64,000 nucleotides of DNA. It comes from Fomitopsis serialis (taxonomy: Eukaryota > Basidiomycota > Agaricomycetes > Polyporales > Fomitopsidaceae). The notes under the pieces are model-generated. The model was not told where the DNA came from, ran no database searches, and saw only the letters and a program-made list of their open reading frames with translations. Positions 49,856-61,791 of the stretch are shown here, one piece after another. The stretch lies in NCBI RefSeq assembly GCF_022376445.1, contig NW_025954962.1:310001-374000 (forward strand). Direction: 5' to 3'. The position numbers were made by a program, and so were the translations under genes. The number at the start of each line of letters is the position of its first letter. The first letter of the stretch is position 1.

Positions 49856-51460
49856 CTAGAAATCATACAATCCGGCCTATCAGATACAAACCCGACTTTC
49901 TTTTTGCCTTCGTTTCTTCCGGGACCGGAGGGGCATCCATCTCCCCTTTGTCACTCGTACTGACTTGAGGTGTAGTTATCTTCACCTCCTCCAACTCTAC
50001 CACGACGGCCGCACCAGCGCTGCCAGCCGACGCAGACAGGCACCCTCCGTCGTGCTCCAAATGATGCCTGGTACGTCCGCCTCGCCGAGCGTACTCGCAC
50101 TGCTCGAAGGCGTCGTCCGACGGTCTCCTACGCCACCCTCGAGGTCGAGATGCAGCGTCTCGAACACCATGCGCTTGCGCATACACTTGAACGCGAGGTT
50201 GTTCTCCCCACTCGAAGAGAGTCCGCGTAAGTCGAGAACTTGTCGCTCGGCGGTAGGAGGGTGGTCGGCGCCGGGAGGGTGTGGATGTGGACCATGCCGT
50301 GGTGCGCGGGAACATCGCTGTGAGGGATGGGTCGGCTATGCAGTAGTCAGAAATTAGGCGTTGAAGGAGGGCATCCACGTGATGAGGGACGTACCGGTGA
50401 AGGCTGCAAGTGTGATGGACGCGTCGACGAGCCAGCTGAGCTTCTGCACCCAACCAGGTCCGCCCCATGAATCCGTGCAGAGATGGGAAGGGAGGGATAT
50501 TGAGGCGCAAGCAGTCGGATGACGCCGTAGCAGGTTCCGCATGGATAGCAAGAAGTAGCATATGTCCTGGTTCATGCTTGTCAACGACTTCGCAGAGGAT
50601 CATTAGGATCTAGAGTATACCTGCTGGGACAGGTCTCCCCAGTCTGCAGAACCAAGGCAAGGCACACAGATCCGGATTGGAGCAGATTGGCCCTCTCGTT
50701 GGTCTTCGTCCGCCAGTACCTTTTCCAGTGCACTCAGTACAGACAGTCCTGGCCTTGAATCCGTCTCAGGTCGTGGAGTCACAGTGCTAAGTTGGCCGGA
50801 ACTCTTTGCGCTCATGAGGACGTCCTCCGGTATTCGACACGTCAAATCGAAGACGCGACTGTAGTCTTCATTCGACCTGTCGTCGGCATCAGTCACTCAT
50901 CGCCTAGCGAACGCAGAGAAAACTCACAACATACTGGTTCGAGGTAGGCACGGTGGTCTGGAACTGCTTCATCTGTTCATAGCGCCATGCGATCTTTATT
51001 TTCGTATCCTCCACTCCAGCCGTCTCCTCGTCCTCGTCCACTGTTGGGGTGGAGGCAGACCCAGAGCCGGACGCGCTACCGCCGGGGTCCACATGCATTC
51101 GGACAGGAACCGGTCGACGTCTTCATCGACGATGCAGAGTTTCTGGCCGCACGCGAGCCCTTGAGCTACGAAGTACTTCTGCACCAGTTCCCCGTACGCC
51201 GAGTGGGCATCCGGTGCAAGTAGGAGCATAGAACATGAGAGTGGCAGTCCGCCACCAAGAATGTCATCTAGCGAGGGAATGCCCGTGGACGTGATGAAGC
51301 TGGAGGTTGCGCCGGGTGAGATGCGCGCACCCACGGGCGTAGGAGCTGTTTGCGGTGGTTCGCCGTTTGAAGGAGGACATGGTCGTGGTGAATCGCGGTC
51401 AGGACGTTTGAGGAGACCGGAGGCGGGCGAGCTAATCTGCAGATTGCGATCTTCGATCAC
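49856..51460 (-). CDS. ELP4: Elongator complex subunit Elp4
   Basis: Elp4 is a RecA-fold subunit of the Elp456 ring of Elongator, which modifies wobble uridines in tRNA. The start used is 51460, although the true first exon may differ. The conserved opening is ITSTGIPSLDDILGGGLPLS, then LLAPDAHSAYGELVQKYFVA and KLCIVDEDVDRFLSECMW. Later exons have KIKIAWRYEQMKQFQTT, SRVFDLTCRIPEDVL, RICVPCLGSADWGDLSQQ, LRRHPTACASISLPSHLCTD and WVQKLSWLVDASITLAAF. Near the C-terminus are MRKRMVFETLHLDLEGGVGD and VVVELEEVKI. A one-base break near 49870 hides the expected end; the corrected frame would stop at 49856. Walker A is degenerate, as is normal for Elp4. Confidence 0.88.
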
Positions 51461-51552
51461 TGAGCGCGGTCCGCGGTGGCGCGTGCCAGTCCGCCGCCGG
51501 CGACCTCTGCGGACACCATTCCATGCGCCCGCCCTCCTCGCCAGTGATGGTC

Positions 51553-52160
51553 AATGTCCGGCCTACGTTTTGCTAACGCTGCCTTCGCATTTGCGCGCCG
51601 CATCCGAGACAGCCCAGAGGACTTCTCAAGTCGGTAACGCGGTGGCCAAGTCTCCGCGCTCGGAACCCTGCATGTCCGTACAGAAGTTATTCCCTCTGTG
51701 TCGCTCATCGTTGTATAGGTGTGAACGCGGTATGCGCGGCACACTGTTTGCGGAGCACGTTGGTGGATCAACTGGTGCGTACATACGCTTCCGCATCCTC
51801 GTCACACGCACCAACCCACTGTCTGTAGGTCGACGGACCGTCTATGCTGCCCACGATGAGTGTCAGCGGCGAGTGGGTCCTCGAGAACAAGATGATCAAA
51901 CCGCAGAACCTCAGGCGCGGCGATCTCGTTACCTATCTCTCCCCGCTTGACCCCACGCGCATCGTCTGCAAACGCGTCGTCGGCTGCCTGGGGACGTCAT
52001 CTGCGTGGACCCGACGGGCGGCTTGCGCCTCGACGGAGCATGTGCTTATACCAGGAACATGTCTGGCTGAGCGGCGACAACGCTGCGATGTCCAGGGACT
52101 CTAGGGTGTATGGGCCTGTCTCAATGGCGCTCATAAAAGGCAGACTAGTGGCAGGGTGAG
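51553..52160 (+). CDS. IMP1: mitochondrial inner membrane protease subunit 1
   Basis: Imp1 is a type I signal peptidase that cleaves sorting signals on the outer face of the inner mitochondrial membrane. The catalytic Ser is in VDGPSMLPTMSVSGEWVLEN at about 51835, followed by KMIKPQNLRRGDLVTYLSPL. The general-base Lys is in DPTRIVCKRVVG, then DVICVDPTGG. The third conserved block is HVWLSGDNAAMSRDSRVYGP, ending ALIKGRLVAG. Single-base breaks occur near 51992, 52015 and probably 51750. The N-terminal exon is uncertain: MSGLRFANAAFAFARRIR at 51553 would give a short leader, then VNAVCAAH before the next intron. It diverges from Elp4 over about 90 nt. Confidence 0.82.
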
Positions 52161-52356
52161 TTGAATGTCTTCATGCGTGCCTTTCTGACTAGTGTACAGA
52201 TATGGCCTTTGTCGAGACTGACTGTCTTCCGTAGTAACTTGATTATATAGACTAGGAGCACAATGCTGTGTGATTATCTTTCCAGCTGCTCGTCGCATGC
52301 AACACCATGACAGGATGCAACCGAGGTCGAACATCACCCGCTCACCGCTAACATGT

Positions 52357-53443
52357 TCACCTGGCGAAGTTCATCGAATATCCGCCCTCCCCATTGGGAG
52401 TGAACTGGAAGTTATCCGTCGACAGACCGAACCGCCCTGCAGGGGCCAAGCGATATTCATCTCGGCGAAACAAAAGTGTAGACAGATTCACGTACCTAGG
52501 ATGCTGTTTCCCATCCCTTTCAGCTTGTCGAGCATCTCAGCCGTCTCTGCTTTCTGCGCCGCCTCTATTCGAGGGGCCAGTGACGCGAGAGATCGTTTGA
52601 TGTCAGCACTTTGGGGCGCGTCAGACGGAAGGACCGTGAGGAGGGTATTGTAATCTTAGTAGGTGGAAGTCAGCTACGCATGAAAGGAGTAGAAGCATGG
52701 CTTACCCTCCTGTGCAGAGGACAACGACGACCAGCTGCCAATCTTTCGTTCGCCGACGCTCGTCGCTGCAGAGCCTTGATATAGTTAGGATCATCCTTGA
52801 GGGCTATAAGCAGATCTCAGCGTGTGTCCCTGCCCCACCAGGGCGTGTACGGACCTTCCGAGCACGCAGACACGGCCTCCTTCCATTCTTCCTGTACATA
52901 TGCTTAGTATCCGGGCTTGGGTAGAAGCACAGAGCAGCACTCACAAGCTTCACGTAGCACGCTCCAATATTCGCGTTCATGACCGCCCTCGCGCGCGCAC
53001 ACTCCAGCTCAGACTCAACAGATGGTGTCTGCGCAAGCTCCTCTTCCACCACCTCCGCCTTCTCCTTGCCTTTCCCCTTCGCCTCCGAGTCCTCCGACTC
53101 TGCAACCTCATCTAAATCATCATCATCTGCGTCTGCCATTTCCCTCTCCTTCCCCTTCTCCGTCTCTAGTAGTCGCCTTTTCGGCAGCCGTCCGAGGCCC
53201 GACCTGTATGCTGCCAACGCCTCGTTCCACCGTCTTGCGCGGAAGTGCCCGTTTCCCTCTTGTTTCAGCTCATCCGCGTCGCGCAGGCATCTCTGCGTTC
53301 GTTCAGTCGGCTGAGGCACGCGATGTGTACGTGAGGGAATCTACCTGGACGCGAGCCTCTTGGTCTGACGCATCGTCTGAGCCGTGGAGGTGGGGGTGCT
53401 CTGTTTCTGGTTCTGGCGTTGGATGAGAGATAGTATCGGCCAT
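52357..53443 (-). CDS. TPR protein related to TTC1
   Basis: This small tetratricopeptide-repeat protein resembles TTC1, a cytosolic Hsp90/Ras-associated adaptor; its role in fungi is not established. It starts MADTISHPTPEPETEHPHLH at 53443. The next exon reads RTQRCLRDADELKQEGNGHF and RARRWNEALAAYRSGLGRLP, the first TPR. An acidic insertion (ADADDDDLDEVAESEDSEAK) follows, then RAVMNANIGACYVKL, EWKEAVSACSEALKDDPNYI and KALQRRA of the second and third TPRs. The C-terminal exons end GEGGYSMNFAR, with TGA at 52357-52359, a tail I associate with the TTC1 family. Five or six introns are present, and some joins near 52600 are uncertain. Confidence 0.8.
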
Positions 53444-53728
53444 GGCTGGTGTGTCACAGGTAAGGAGTGCAAGCTAGAACTTAGAAGTAAGTAAGTAGGG
53501 AGTTCCAGGCAAGTTCTCCGGTAAGTTCGCGCTGCACTGAATCGCCCGCCACAAGGCCCATCTCGATCGAGGATCTCGCAGCATTTCGAGATAAGATTAG
53601 ATGCACACCGGGGCCCCATTCATTCCACCGCATGAAATGCGACTCGGATGAGATGTCAGGATATGATAGCAGTATGCAGTACAGGACAACCAAGGAAACA
53701 GAAAATAGACGGATCATGAACGCGGAAA

Positions 53729-54679
53729 TCAGCCTCTCCGTAGAGCATCGAGTCGGGCCTGCAGGGCGTCCTCGTCCGACATCCCACCACCACCGCCACC
53801 ACCAGCTCCGCTGTCGCCTCCGGGACCATGATGTGACGATCCTCCTGCATCGCCCAGCGCCACAGGTTGCTTTGGCTCCGTAAGAGACGAGGATACCGCC
53901 AGCCCGGACGGCGCATCCGATAGCTATGCGCACGTGAGTATTCTCCAGCTCCGAGAATGAGGGAGCAAGGCGCGACGTACCTGCTGCGAGAGGTCCACAC
54001 CGATCTCGTCGAGCACCTGCTTGAGGATCTTGTCGCCCTCTTCCTCCTCGCCCTCGAGATCGTCGTCCATGACGTCGTCGACCGCGTCGGACATCATCTC
54101 TTCCTTCATGTCCATCGTTGCGCTCTCCCGCTCGAACTCGTTCATATCCGCTGTATTTGCGGAGGTTGAGACCACGATTCATCGCACCCATGGCCTTTGT
54201 TCATTGCGCAATGAGCAGCAGTCATCGGGTATGATATACGGGCGGACTCACCCGAGTCGCACCGCGCATGGCTTCTGCCATCTGCTGGTTACTCCTGAGG
54301 GTCTGTATCCGGAGCCAACGGCTGCAGCTGTGTCCGCATCTGATAGAATTTCTGGACGTAGCGCTCGTCCGGACGAGGTCCTTCGCCATGACCTTGCACG
54401 CGTTCTAATCCACGCGTCAATGAAAGTGTCAGCGTCCACGACGCGCGGCGCGCACCATCTGCCCAGCCTTCGCACTCTTCTTGATGTCCATGACGAGTTC
54501 TTCTCCTGCTGCTCCAGCTTCGTCTCTCTCTGTCCAGCTCGCGCTGGGCCTTGGCGAGGGCGCGCTGGTGCTGCCGCAGCCGCTCAGCGGGTGTGACTAT
54601 CCGGCCAAACAGGGTTTCCTACACGCCCGCATTGAGTTCCGTGTGAGCCCCATTCTGCGTAGAACTACTATGATTTCAT
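53729..54679 (-). CDS. VPS2: ESCRT-III subunit Vps2/CHMP2
   Basis: Vps2 polymerises with Snf7 and Vps24 on endosomes to bud multivesicular bodies. The N-terminal basic segment is LFGRIVTPAERLRQHQRALA and KAQRELDRE, followed by KLVMDIKKSAKAGQM. The middle exons hold MGAMNRGLNL and MNEFERESATMDMKEEMMSD, then DAVDDVMDDDLEGEEEEGDK and ILKQVLDEIGVDLSQQ. The C-terminal exon is Gly-rich and ends with the MIT-interacting motif LQARLDALRR, stopping at 53729. The first exon is not clear: ATG at 54679 is the nearest upstream but needs an unusual short exon. Small frame breaks occur near 54155. The family call is strong. Confidence 0.84.
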
Positions 54680-54893
54680 GGCTGGTCAGTCGCAAGGATG
54701 TGGGGAGAGAAGAGCCAGGTGCTGCCGGGAGGATCGCACTGGCCGGGCGCAGACGTCAACCCAGTTACTACTGCGTAGGCGCGGAGGCGGATGGGCGCCT
54801 AGAGGGACAGGACGATCGGTGCGTCATCGTGCTTTCACATCCCTCCGCGAGCAGACATGTCTGCACCGAAAGGACCCACCGGCTCTCCGCGGC

Positions 54894-54904
54894 CCCATAT
54901 ATAT
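54894..54904. promoter_or_regulatory. TATA-like element upstream of the dehydrogenase gene
   Basis: The sequence ccatatatata lies about 45 nt before the ATG at 54949. It could serve the plus-strand gene and lies about 220 nt upstream of Vps2 on the other strand. Confidence 0.35.
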
Positions 54905-54948
54905 AGCCCGCGCACAACCACGTTGGCCACAACATAGTCCCCACCACC

Positions 54949-56050
54949 ATGTCCAACCCTGCCACCATCTCTGACTGCAAGTGTGTCCTCGTTATCGGCG
55001 CGACCGCCGGGATAGGCCGCGACCTTGCCCTCGCTATCCATGGCTGCCGTCCAAGCCGACCGTCATCGCGCAGGGAGGCGGCAGAGAGGCTGGACGACGT
55101 CGCGAAGCAGGGCGAGAGAATAAAACACTCAAGTTCGACGTGAACGCGAGCCGTGACGCGCTCAAGAGTGCCGTCCAGGACGTTTACCAGAAATACCCCG
55201 ACGTATGTTGCAATCCCAATACGAGGGTCTATGTACTCATGAGTATATGCGTCTAGCTTGATGCCGTGCTCTTCGTGTCAGGCATCCAGCATTGTTTGAC
55301 TTCAAGAAGCCGGAGAGCGTGAACCTCGAGAGTGAGTGCCCCATGTTGTCTCAGTACTTGTGCTCACATCTCGAGCCAGTATTGGAGGAGGAGCTGAACA
55401 CGAACTACACTCGATCACCCGCATGGTGACCTTCTTCCTCCCCCACTTCCTGAAGCTGAGCGTGAGTCTCTTGCCGTGTCTCTCGAGTGAAACTGGACGG
55501 TGGTATGCAGGAGAAGGTCGTCCATCACTCATGATCACCGTCACCTCCGGCCTCGCCATGTGCCTGGCCATGGGTGCCAAACTACTGTGCTACCAAGGCC
55601 GCCCTCCACAGCTTCACCCTATCCCTCTACACGCAGCTCCGAGACACCAAGGTTAAGGTCATGGAGATCTTCCCACCGTGCGTCTTCGTATATCACTGTT
55701 GCCTGTTGTAGGACTACGCTAACGACGCGCCGACAGGCTCGTCGAGTCCGAGTTGCATGACCGTTCGTACTCTCCGGCTCCTCCCTGTAGGGTAAGCTAA
55801 CGACGACTTTGAGATCAAGGTACTACTCCGAAGTGTCCAAGGTGTGGATGCCGCTCGAGGACTTCACGAAGGAAGCATGGAGGGCCTCAAACGTGGAGAC
55901 GTGGAGATCCCCGTCGGGATGGTAAAGCAGCAGTGGGAGACGTTCGAGAGCGGCAAGCTCGAAAAGGTCCAGAATACCATGAAGCTTTTTCGAAGTAGGC
56001 GCAGACGATATGTGCCGGGCAACCGGCAAATCCGGAGAAGTGAATACTAG
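54949..56050 (+). CDS. short-chain dehydrogenase/reductase
   Basis: This is an NAD(P)-binding Rossmann-fold oxidoreductase; the substrate cannot be read from sequence. It starts MSNPATISDCKCVLVIGATA at 54949, continuing GIGRDLALAIHG, which gives the TGxxxGIG nucleotide-binding motif as GATAGIG. Then come KFDVNASRDALKSAVQDVYQ, a strand VLFVSGIQH (NNAG region replaced) and MVTFFLPHFLKL. A catalytic site appears as MITVTSGL followed by NYCATKAALHSFTLSLYTQL, giving the YxxxK-like Y(C)ATK motif. The C-terminal exons are KVKVMEIFPP and SKVWMPLEDFTKEA. Frame changes occur near 55055 and elsewhere, so the protein is assembled from several frames. It may be cytosolic; no signal peptide is evident. Confidence 0.75.
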
Positions 56051-56271
56051 TAGGGTTGTACACTACACAGAACGGTTTCGAAAGCAGGGCGACAAGTGGT
56101 TCCACAGAATCCAAGAACAGCAGGTACATATAACACAAACACGACAGCAAACGATCTACGTGGAGGTCATGGTAGTCAAGCTATCAAGGCCTAAATGGTA
56201 CATAGCAGACTCACAGCAAGATCCGTACGTCACACAACTCAGCCATCACCATCCTCGCCATTTACTCCGTA

Positions 56272-58614
56272 CTAGATCAGAGGAAACACCGTCATCCACA
56301 TCTGCAGCTCGCCCAGACTTGATCCCGGCGGCTTGATCGAGAGCCTACCCGACCGCCTCACTGGTGTCTGGGGCGGCCCCATAGACGTCCGACGTCTCTT
56401 CGGCGACGACCCGCCTCCTGCCTTCACCGCGTCGGTCTCTGTACCGTCAACATGGAACCTGTTCCCTGCAGACGCTTCATTCCCCTCTTCGCAGTGGGTT
56501 CCGGAGCGGGGTAGGCGACGCAGAGGGTGCTTGTGACGAGGACGCTGCGGTTGTGGACTGGTCACGGTGCCAAAGCGGCCTGTACTTTCGCGCCGCCTCA
56601 GAACTCCCTGTAGAACTCCACGTTGAAGCCGATGCACTTCAGGAGCACGCAGGGCGCGCGCAGCGGCCGGAGCGTAGTCCTGGAGGATATCTCAACTCCT
56701 TCCTTGTCTTTGATCTTTCTCCGAGTCGTCGCCGTGTACACATGCTGCGACTGGTAGCGCATAGGACGGTCAGCGTGAACGATCTCGCCTGGGGGAAGGC
56801 GCACCTTCTCCGGGAGAGCTAACCACTCGCCCGCCGTGAGTGCTCCGTCCTCGTCACCTCATACGTCCCAAAGTATCTGAACTGTTTCTCCGCGCCGATG
56901 AACATGGGGCGGATCTCCGCTTTCTTGAAGCGCTCACTGTCGTGGTCGCCCAGACCGACCTGCATGTACCGTGCGCGCCGGGCTTCGTGGGCAGCCATGA
57001 GTTCTGGTTGAGGTTAGGGCAGAGGAACTCGCCGATATTGTACTTCACTGCGAGCGGCCGCGCGCTATTGGTTATACTGGGGATGAAGTTCAGAATGTGC
57101 ACCTCGGGCAGTGGTGCAGGGCGCACCGGACGAATAAGCCTTGAGGGCTCCCGCCAAGGAGCTGGGAGAGCTCGGTCTTGCTGAACGAGACGGGGCCTGC
57201 GAGCTCGGGTGGCAAGAAGGATCGATCTCGGGATAACTGGCGAGTACCTCCATCCTCGGTGGCGAGATCGGAGACGCATAGCTGGCAAAGTCGACTGGGC
57301 CTTCGTTCTTTCCACCTCGTTTCTTCTTCCCCGCGCCAGGCTTTCTGTTATCGGGTCACTTCTTCGGGCCAAAGGAATGACACATTGTACGGCGGTACTC
57401 ACGAGATGCGGCTCTGCTTACAGACGCCTGTGGTTGGGTCGAAGAGATGAGCACACGGCCAGGTATAGAGAAGGATTTCCTCACCTCCACTTGTGAACCT
57501 GGGCGCTGTAGAGCTGATGGGTTTACAGTCACTGAGCCAGATTGTATCTGCGAGAACATGATTGAGTCGGTATCTGAGGTTGGACATTATGATGATCTGG
57601 CACGCACCGCAGCTTCAATTGTACAACTTTGGTCTTCAAGTCTTCATTCTCTTTCTGCGCCGCAGCCAGCTACCAAACGACCGAACCCAGTCAGTCGCGC
57701 GTTCTGTATGCGCTCTCCCTCTGACAGACCTGTTCTGAGAGCGCATTCGCTCCTGTAGCAAGGTTTCATGTGCCATTCCCTGGCCCACGCGTCGAGTTGT
57801 GATAGGATCGACTGTCGCCCTTCTGCTTGTGCATTTTGAGTCTATAGTTATGTCGGCTGAATGGTCAGGATCGTATGACACACTGGTCCAGTGAGCAGTG
57901 ACCTTTTCGAGCTGTGCCAGGAGTGATTGAACCTCGACCGTGAGCTCACGCACTTCCCTGTCTTTTCCTTCGAGTTCCGTGCGGAGGGTGGTGATCGAGT
58001 ATTGGAGGTCGTCACGCTCACGCTGAGGACAGTCAACCTGATATCATGACGCTGAATTGCACGCGGCATACCTCGCGTTTGGGTCAAAACCCCCTCTGAG
58101 TGCCTCTCCAGCGCACGTTCTAGTTCTCTTTGAGCCTGTCGTTGTCCTCCGTCAGGGCCGCATGCTGCGAGAGCAAGTGCTTCTTCGTATCTTCCGCGGC
58201 AATTCGCTGCCATTTCACGTGGAACGCATAAGATGAAGCCTGGAAGATCTTTGGAAGAGTATACCTTCTCTTTTTCTGCCTCCACCTCGTTCTGCAGAGC
58301 ATCCTGCCGTGCTTGCGCGCCAGCGAGTTCTGTTCGCAGTGTCGCATGTTCGATGGCAGCGAAGCCTTCCGGCATGCGCAACGAGGAGACCTGCGTCTCT
58401 GCATCCTCCGCGCGCCGCTTCCATCCCTTCAACTGTTCCAATGCTCAGCGCCCTGCTCAACCATACCCAAAGGTCGCGTCCCCGGCTTACATCTTAGCAG
58501 GCGGGTATTCTCGGCTGTCACCTCGGAAGAGCTCTGCTTGCAGATTCCGCGCCTCAGCATTGAAATCGCGGTATCCAAGTCCAGGACATGTTCCGCATCG
58601 GGCATGAAGAGCAT
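56272..58614 (-). CDS. DUF6697-like protein with N-terminal coiled coil
   Basis: This protein has no known function; the C-terminal part resembles the DUF6697 domain of basidiomycetes, judged from memory. The start is taken as MLFMPDAEHVLDLDTAISML at 58614. A predicted coiled coil follows, with ELAGAQARQDALQNEVEAEK and MEQLKGWKRRAEDAETQVS. The domain itself reads ILNFIPSITNSARPLAVKYN and IGEFLCPNLNQNSWLPTKPG, then an exon with QFRYFGTYEVT and EWLALPEKVRLPPGEIVH, and ADRPMRYQSQHVYTATTRR. A basic C-terminal segment SPKRRRTSMGPPQTPVRRSG could be a nuclear signal. Exon joins at 57000-57600 and 56560-56640 are not certain. Confidence 0.5.
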
Positions 58615-58939
58615 AGAGAGGGAGAGAGGCCAAGTGGGAACGGGCGACTATGCGTTTCCAGCAAGGTTTGGTCGCCAGCGCGCCTCAGCCACAGACGCGT
58701 CGCATCGAGATCTCAGATCTGTCACGACCCCGCGCAAACTTCGAGCTTCGCGTTTGCCTCGAACAATTCTTCGTAGACTCCAGCAAGCCATGCCCACACG
58801 AGTGTAATAGCCCAGTATAACTCCAGTATTGGCCAAGAACCAGGAAAACATTATATATCGGCACTAAGCGTAGTAGCGATAGCAGTCTATGGAGACGTCG
58901 ATAACGACAAGTGTTTTATCCAGCCTGCACCCCTCTCAC
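58615..58939. other. short spacer between minus-strand genes
   Basis: This 325-nt spacer separates the end of PDH E2 from the DUF6697 gene. A minus-strand frame at 58648-58851 is open but unrecognised; it could be a 5' exon of the DUF6697 gene. Confidence 0.4.
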
Positions 58940-60569
58940 TCACAGCATAAACGTCAGCGGGTTCTCGAGATATCCCTTGAACGCGGCCAACCACCGCGCA
59001 CCAACGGCACCGTCAACAGTCCGGTGGTCTGCGCTGAGCGTGACCTTCATGATCTGCGCCACCTTGAAGCCACGCTCCTCCTCTGGCGCGGGGACCAATG
59101 TTGATTGCGTCCCGCCGACGGCGAGGATACATGACTGTGGGGGGTTGATGATGGCCGTGAAGTGGCTGATGCCGAACATGCCCAGGTTAGACACCGTGAA
59201 GGTACCGCCCTACACGTATCGGTCAGAAAACCCTCCACATGTTCTGTCACGCTGGACCAACCTGGTACTCTTGAGGCTGGAGCTTGCCGTCCCGAGCCTT
59301 CTTCGCGAGAGACTTGCCTTCTGTAGAAATCGAGGCGAGACCCTTCGCACCGACGTCCTTGATAATTGGCGTAATGAGACCGGTGGGAGTAGCAACAGCA
59401 ACCGAGATGTCAGCCTTCTTGTACCTGATTTTCGGAAAACATGAATCAGCAGAGGTCACCACAGTGAGAAAACTCAGTCATACTGTCTGATGACCTCGCC
59501 CATCCATGCCGAGTTAGCCTCCGGAACGTCCGCGAGTGCACATGCAACTGCCTTGAGCACGAAGTCGTTCACGCTCAATTTAGCCGTCTTGTCCTTCTCG
59601 CCTAGCGTCTTGTTGAAGACTTCCCGCAGCTTCATGACCTTGTCCATGTTGATGTCAAGCGTCAAGTAATAGTGGGGAATATCCTGCTTCGACTGTGTGA
59701 GACGAGTACCAATCGTGCGCCGCATGTTGGTAATCGGAGTGTCGACGTAGTCCGGCAGAGGAGCAGTAGGGGAAGGGAATGACGACGTCGGGGCAGCAGC
59801 ACCACCCGTTGCAGAGGGCTGGTACTTCTCGACATCCTCCCGGAGAATACGACCCTCGGGACCCGATCCCTTGACCTTTGCGAGAGGGATTCCACGTTCA
59901 AGGGCAATCTTCTTGGCAAGGGGAGATGCAAAGATGCGGTCGCCCTTAGGGATCTCCGGTTTTGTCTCGGTCTTGGGTGCAGGTTCGGAGGACTTGGAAG
60001 TCGGCTCGGGCTGGGGGGGCTCCGGAGCCTTCTCCTCCTTCGGGGCAGGCTTCTCCGACGCAGCCTCAGAAGCCATCTTCTCAGCCGCGGAAAGGTCATC
60101 GCCCTCCTCAGCGAAGATGGCAATAGGTGCTCCGACTGCGATGTTCTTCGCGCCGTCCTCAGCCTACAACGAATGCATCGAGCTGAGTTTGACAATGATA
60201 GCCCGTCGGCACGTACAATAATCTTGGCCACTATGCCTTCATCCTGAGCCTCCACGTCAATAGTAGCCTTGTCCGTTTCCTATGACGCTTGAACGGTCAA
60301 CTCGGCCAGGCGCGCAGCGTCGTGTCATATACGCACGATCTCCAGAATGACATCGCCCGCAGAGAAGGACTCGCCCTCCTTCTTCTTCCACGACGCAATT
60401 CCGCCCTCCGTCATCGTTGGACTCATGGCAGGCATACCGAATTTTGAAAGGGCATTTCTCCGTGCAGAGACGTGCAGGCCTGACACGAAGGTCAGTGACG
60501 GCATCCTCCCGAACATAGAACGAGACACATACGCCTGGTGAGGATGCTGCGTGCAAGACGGGAGGCCAT
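58940..60569 (-). CDS. LAT1: dihydrolipoamide acetyltransferase, E2 of pyruvate dehydrogenase
   Basis: LAT1 is the core E2 subunit that transfers acetyl groups from the lipoyl arm to CoA in the mitochondrial matrix. It starts [13 protein letters not shown] at 60569 with a presequence. The lipoyl domain is [20 protein letters not shown], then [13 protein letters not shown] and, across introns, the DKAT lysine region and [13 protein letters not shown] Pro/Glu/Lys-rich linker follows. The E1/E3-binding domain is [20 protein letters not shown] with [19 protein letters not shown]. The catalytic domain has [60 protein letters not shown] and the active site [20 protein letters not shown]. It ends LENPLTFML at 58940. 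No frame break was seen. Its 5' side holds the foldback element. Confidence 0.95.
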
Positions 60570-60727
60570 GGCGGTCTGTGTCTTCGACGACGGAGGGGGA
60601 GGAGAGGGACAGTGAGAGTGTTTACGAAGACGAGTGGGAGAGTGCAAACAGGCACAAATGCGCTGGCGACCCGCGACGGAGGCCGCGCGATCGGCAAGTC
60701 TCGGGGTCGCGGACGCGCTCACGACTC

Positions 60728-60730
60728 TCA
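60728..60730. other. left target-site duplication (tca) of the foldback element
   Basis: The trinucleotide tca directly precedes CACTGGGGGC; the same tca follows the other end at 61792-61794. Confidence 0.6.
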
Positions 60731-61791
60731 CACTGGGGGCAAAACGCGATGTCCTGGGAAGGAATATGCTGAGGGCATGTGATGATTAGCTAAAGAATTC
60801 TGACAATACTTTGCACAAGGATATTGTGAGTACTGTTGAAGTAATCCTAGGATACACGGGGGCCGGACATGGTACAATGCAATACAAATGTCTGTTGTCC
60901 GGATATGAGTCACATAATATGTTCTGCTCAAATATGTCGAGAGCAGGCTACATATTCCTCGCATACTTGTATCGAACACAATGTAAAACGATGATAGCTT
61001 TCCCGACCCAGGACATGCATGAATCAGGGAAGGATTATTCTATATTTACTCATTCAGAATACTTCAATAATACACGAACTTTCCATACTTGGTACATGAC
61101 AACACAACACCAAATTCGACGACTGCGATCTCGATCTCGACCACGATCTCGACCACGACACCGACCGCGACTCAGACACCGACCGCGATCCCGACTGCGA
61201 CCCCGACTGCGACATTGACCGCAACACCGACTGCGACATCAACGATGAACTGCAGCACAACACAATGTCGACCGCATTAAGAGCGGGAATTGTGCCATCG
61301 CGGTCAATGTCGCAGTCGATGTCGTAGTCGGGATCGCGGTCGGTGTCTGAGTCGCGGTCGGTGTCGTGGTCGAGATCGTGGTCGAGATCGAGATCGCAGT
61401 CGTCGAATTTGGTGTTGTGTTGTCATGTACCAAGTATGGAAAGTTCGTGTATTATTGAAGTATTCTGAATGAGTAAATATAGAATAATCCTTCCCTGATT
61501 CATGCATGTCCTGGGTCGGGAAAGCTATCATCGTTTTACATTGTGTTCGATACAAGTATGCGAGGAATATGTAGCCTGCTCTCGACATATTTGAGCAGAA
61601 CATATTATGTGACTCATATCCGGACAACAGACATTTGTATTGCATTGTACCATGTCCGGCCCCCGTGTATCCTAGGATTACTTCAACAGTACTCACAATA
61701 TCCTTGTGCAAAGTATTGTCAGAATTCTTTAGCTAATCATCACATGCCCTCAGCATATTCCTTCCCAGGACATCGTGTTTTGCCCCCAGTG
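60731..61791. mobile_element. foldback CACTA-like non-autonomous DNA transposon
   Basis: The element is a near-perfect palindrome of about 1.06 kb. It begins cactgggggcaaaac and ends with the complement gttttgcccccagtg, so the ends are CACTG, like CACTA-superfamily elements (3-bp duplication, CACTA/G ends). The arms are about 500 nt each and differ at only a few sites, for example g versus a near position 16. Each arm carries a mirrored 135-codon open frame that starts MHKDIVSTVEVILGYTGAGH and ends in Arg/Ser/Pro/His repeats. The core of 61120-61380 is degenerate ccgactgcgac-type repeats. No transposase is present. It sits between the divergent genes PDH E2 and Csl4. Confidence 0.78.
61120..61400. 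repeat. degenerate short tandem repeats at the palindrome centre
   Basis: Both inner ends of the palindrome carry reiterated units such as cgactgcgac, cgaccacgat and cgaccgcgac in a near 6- or 12-nt register. They encode RSRPRSRPRHRPRLRHRPRS-like peptides when read in one frame. Confidence 0.7.

Noticed and set aside
53761..53815. CCACCACCGCC repeat as a possible microsatellite
   Set aside because: It is the Gly-rich linker of the Vps2 coding exon, not an independent repeat.
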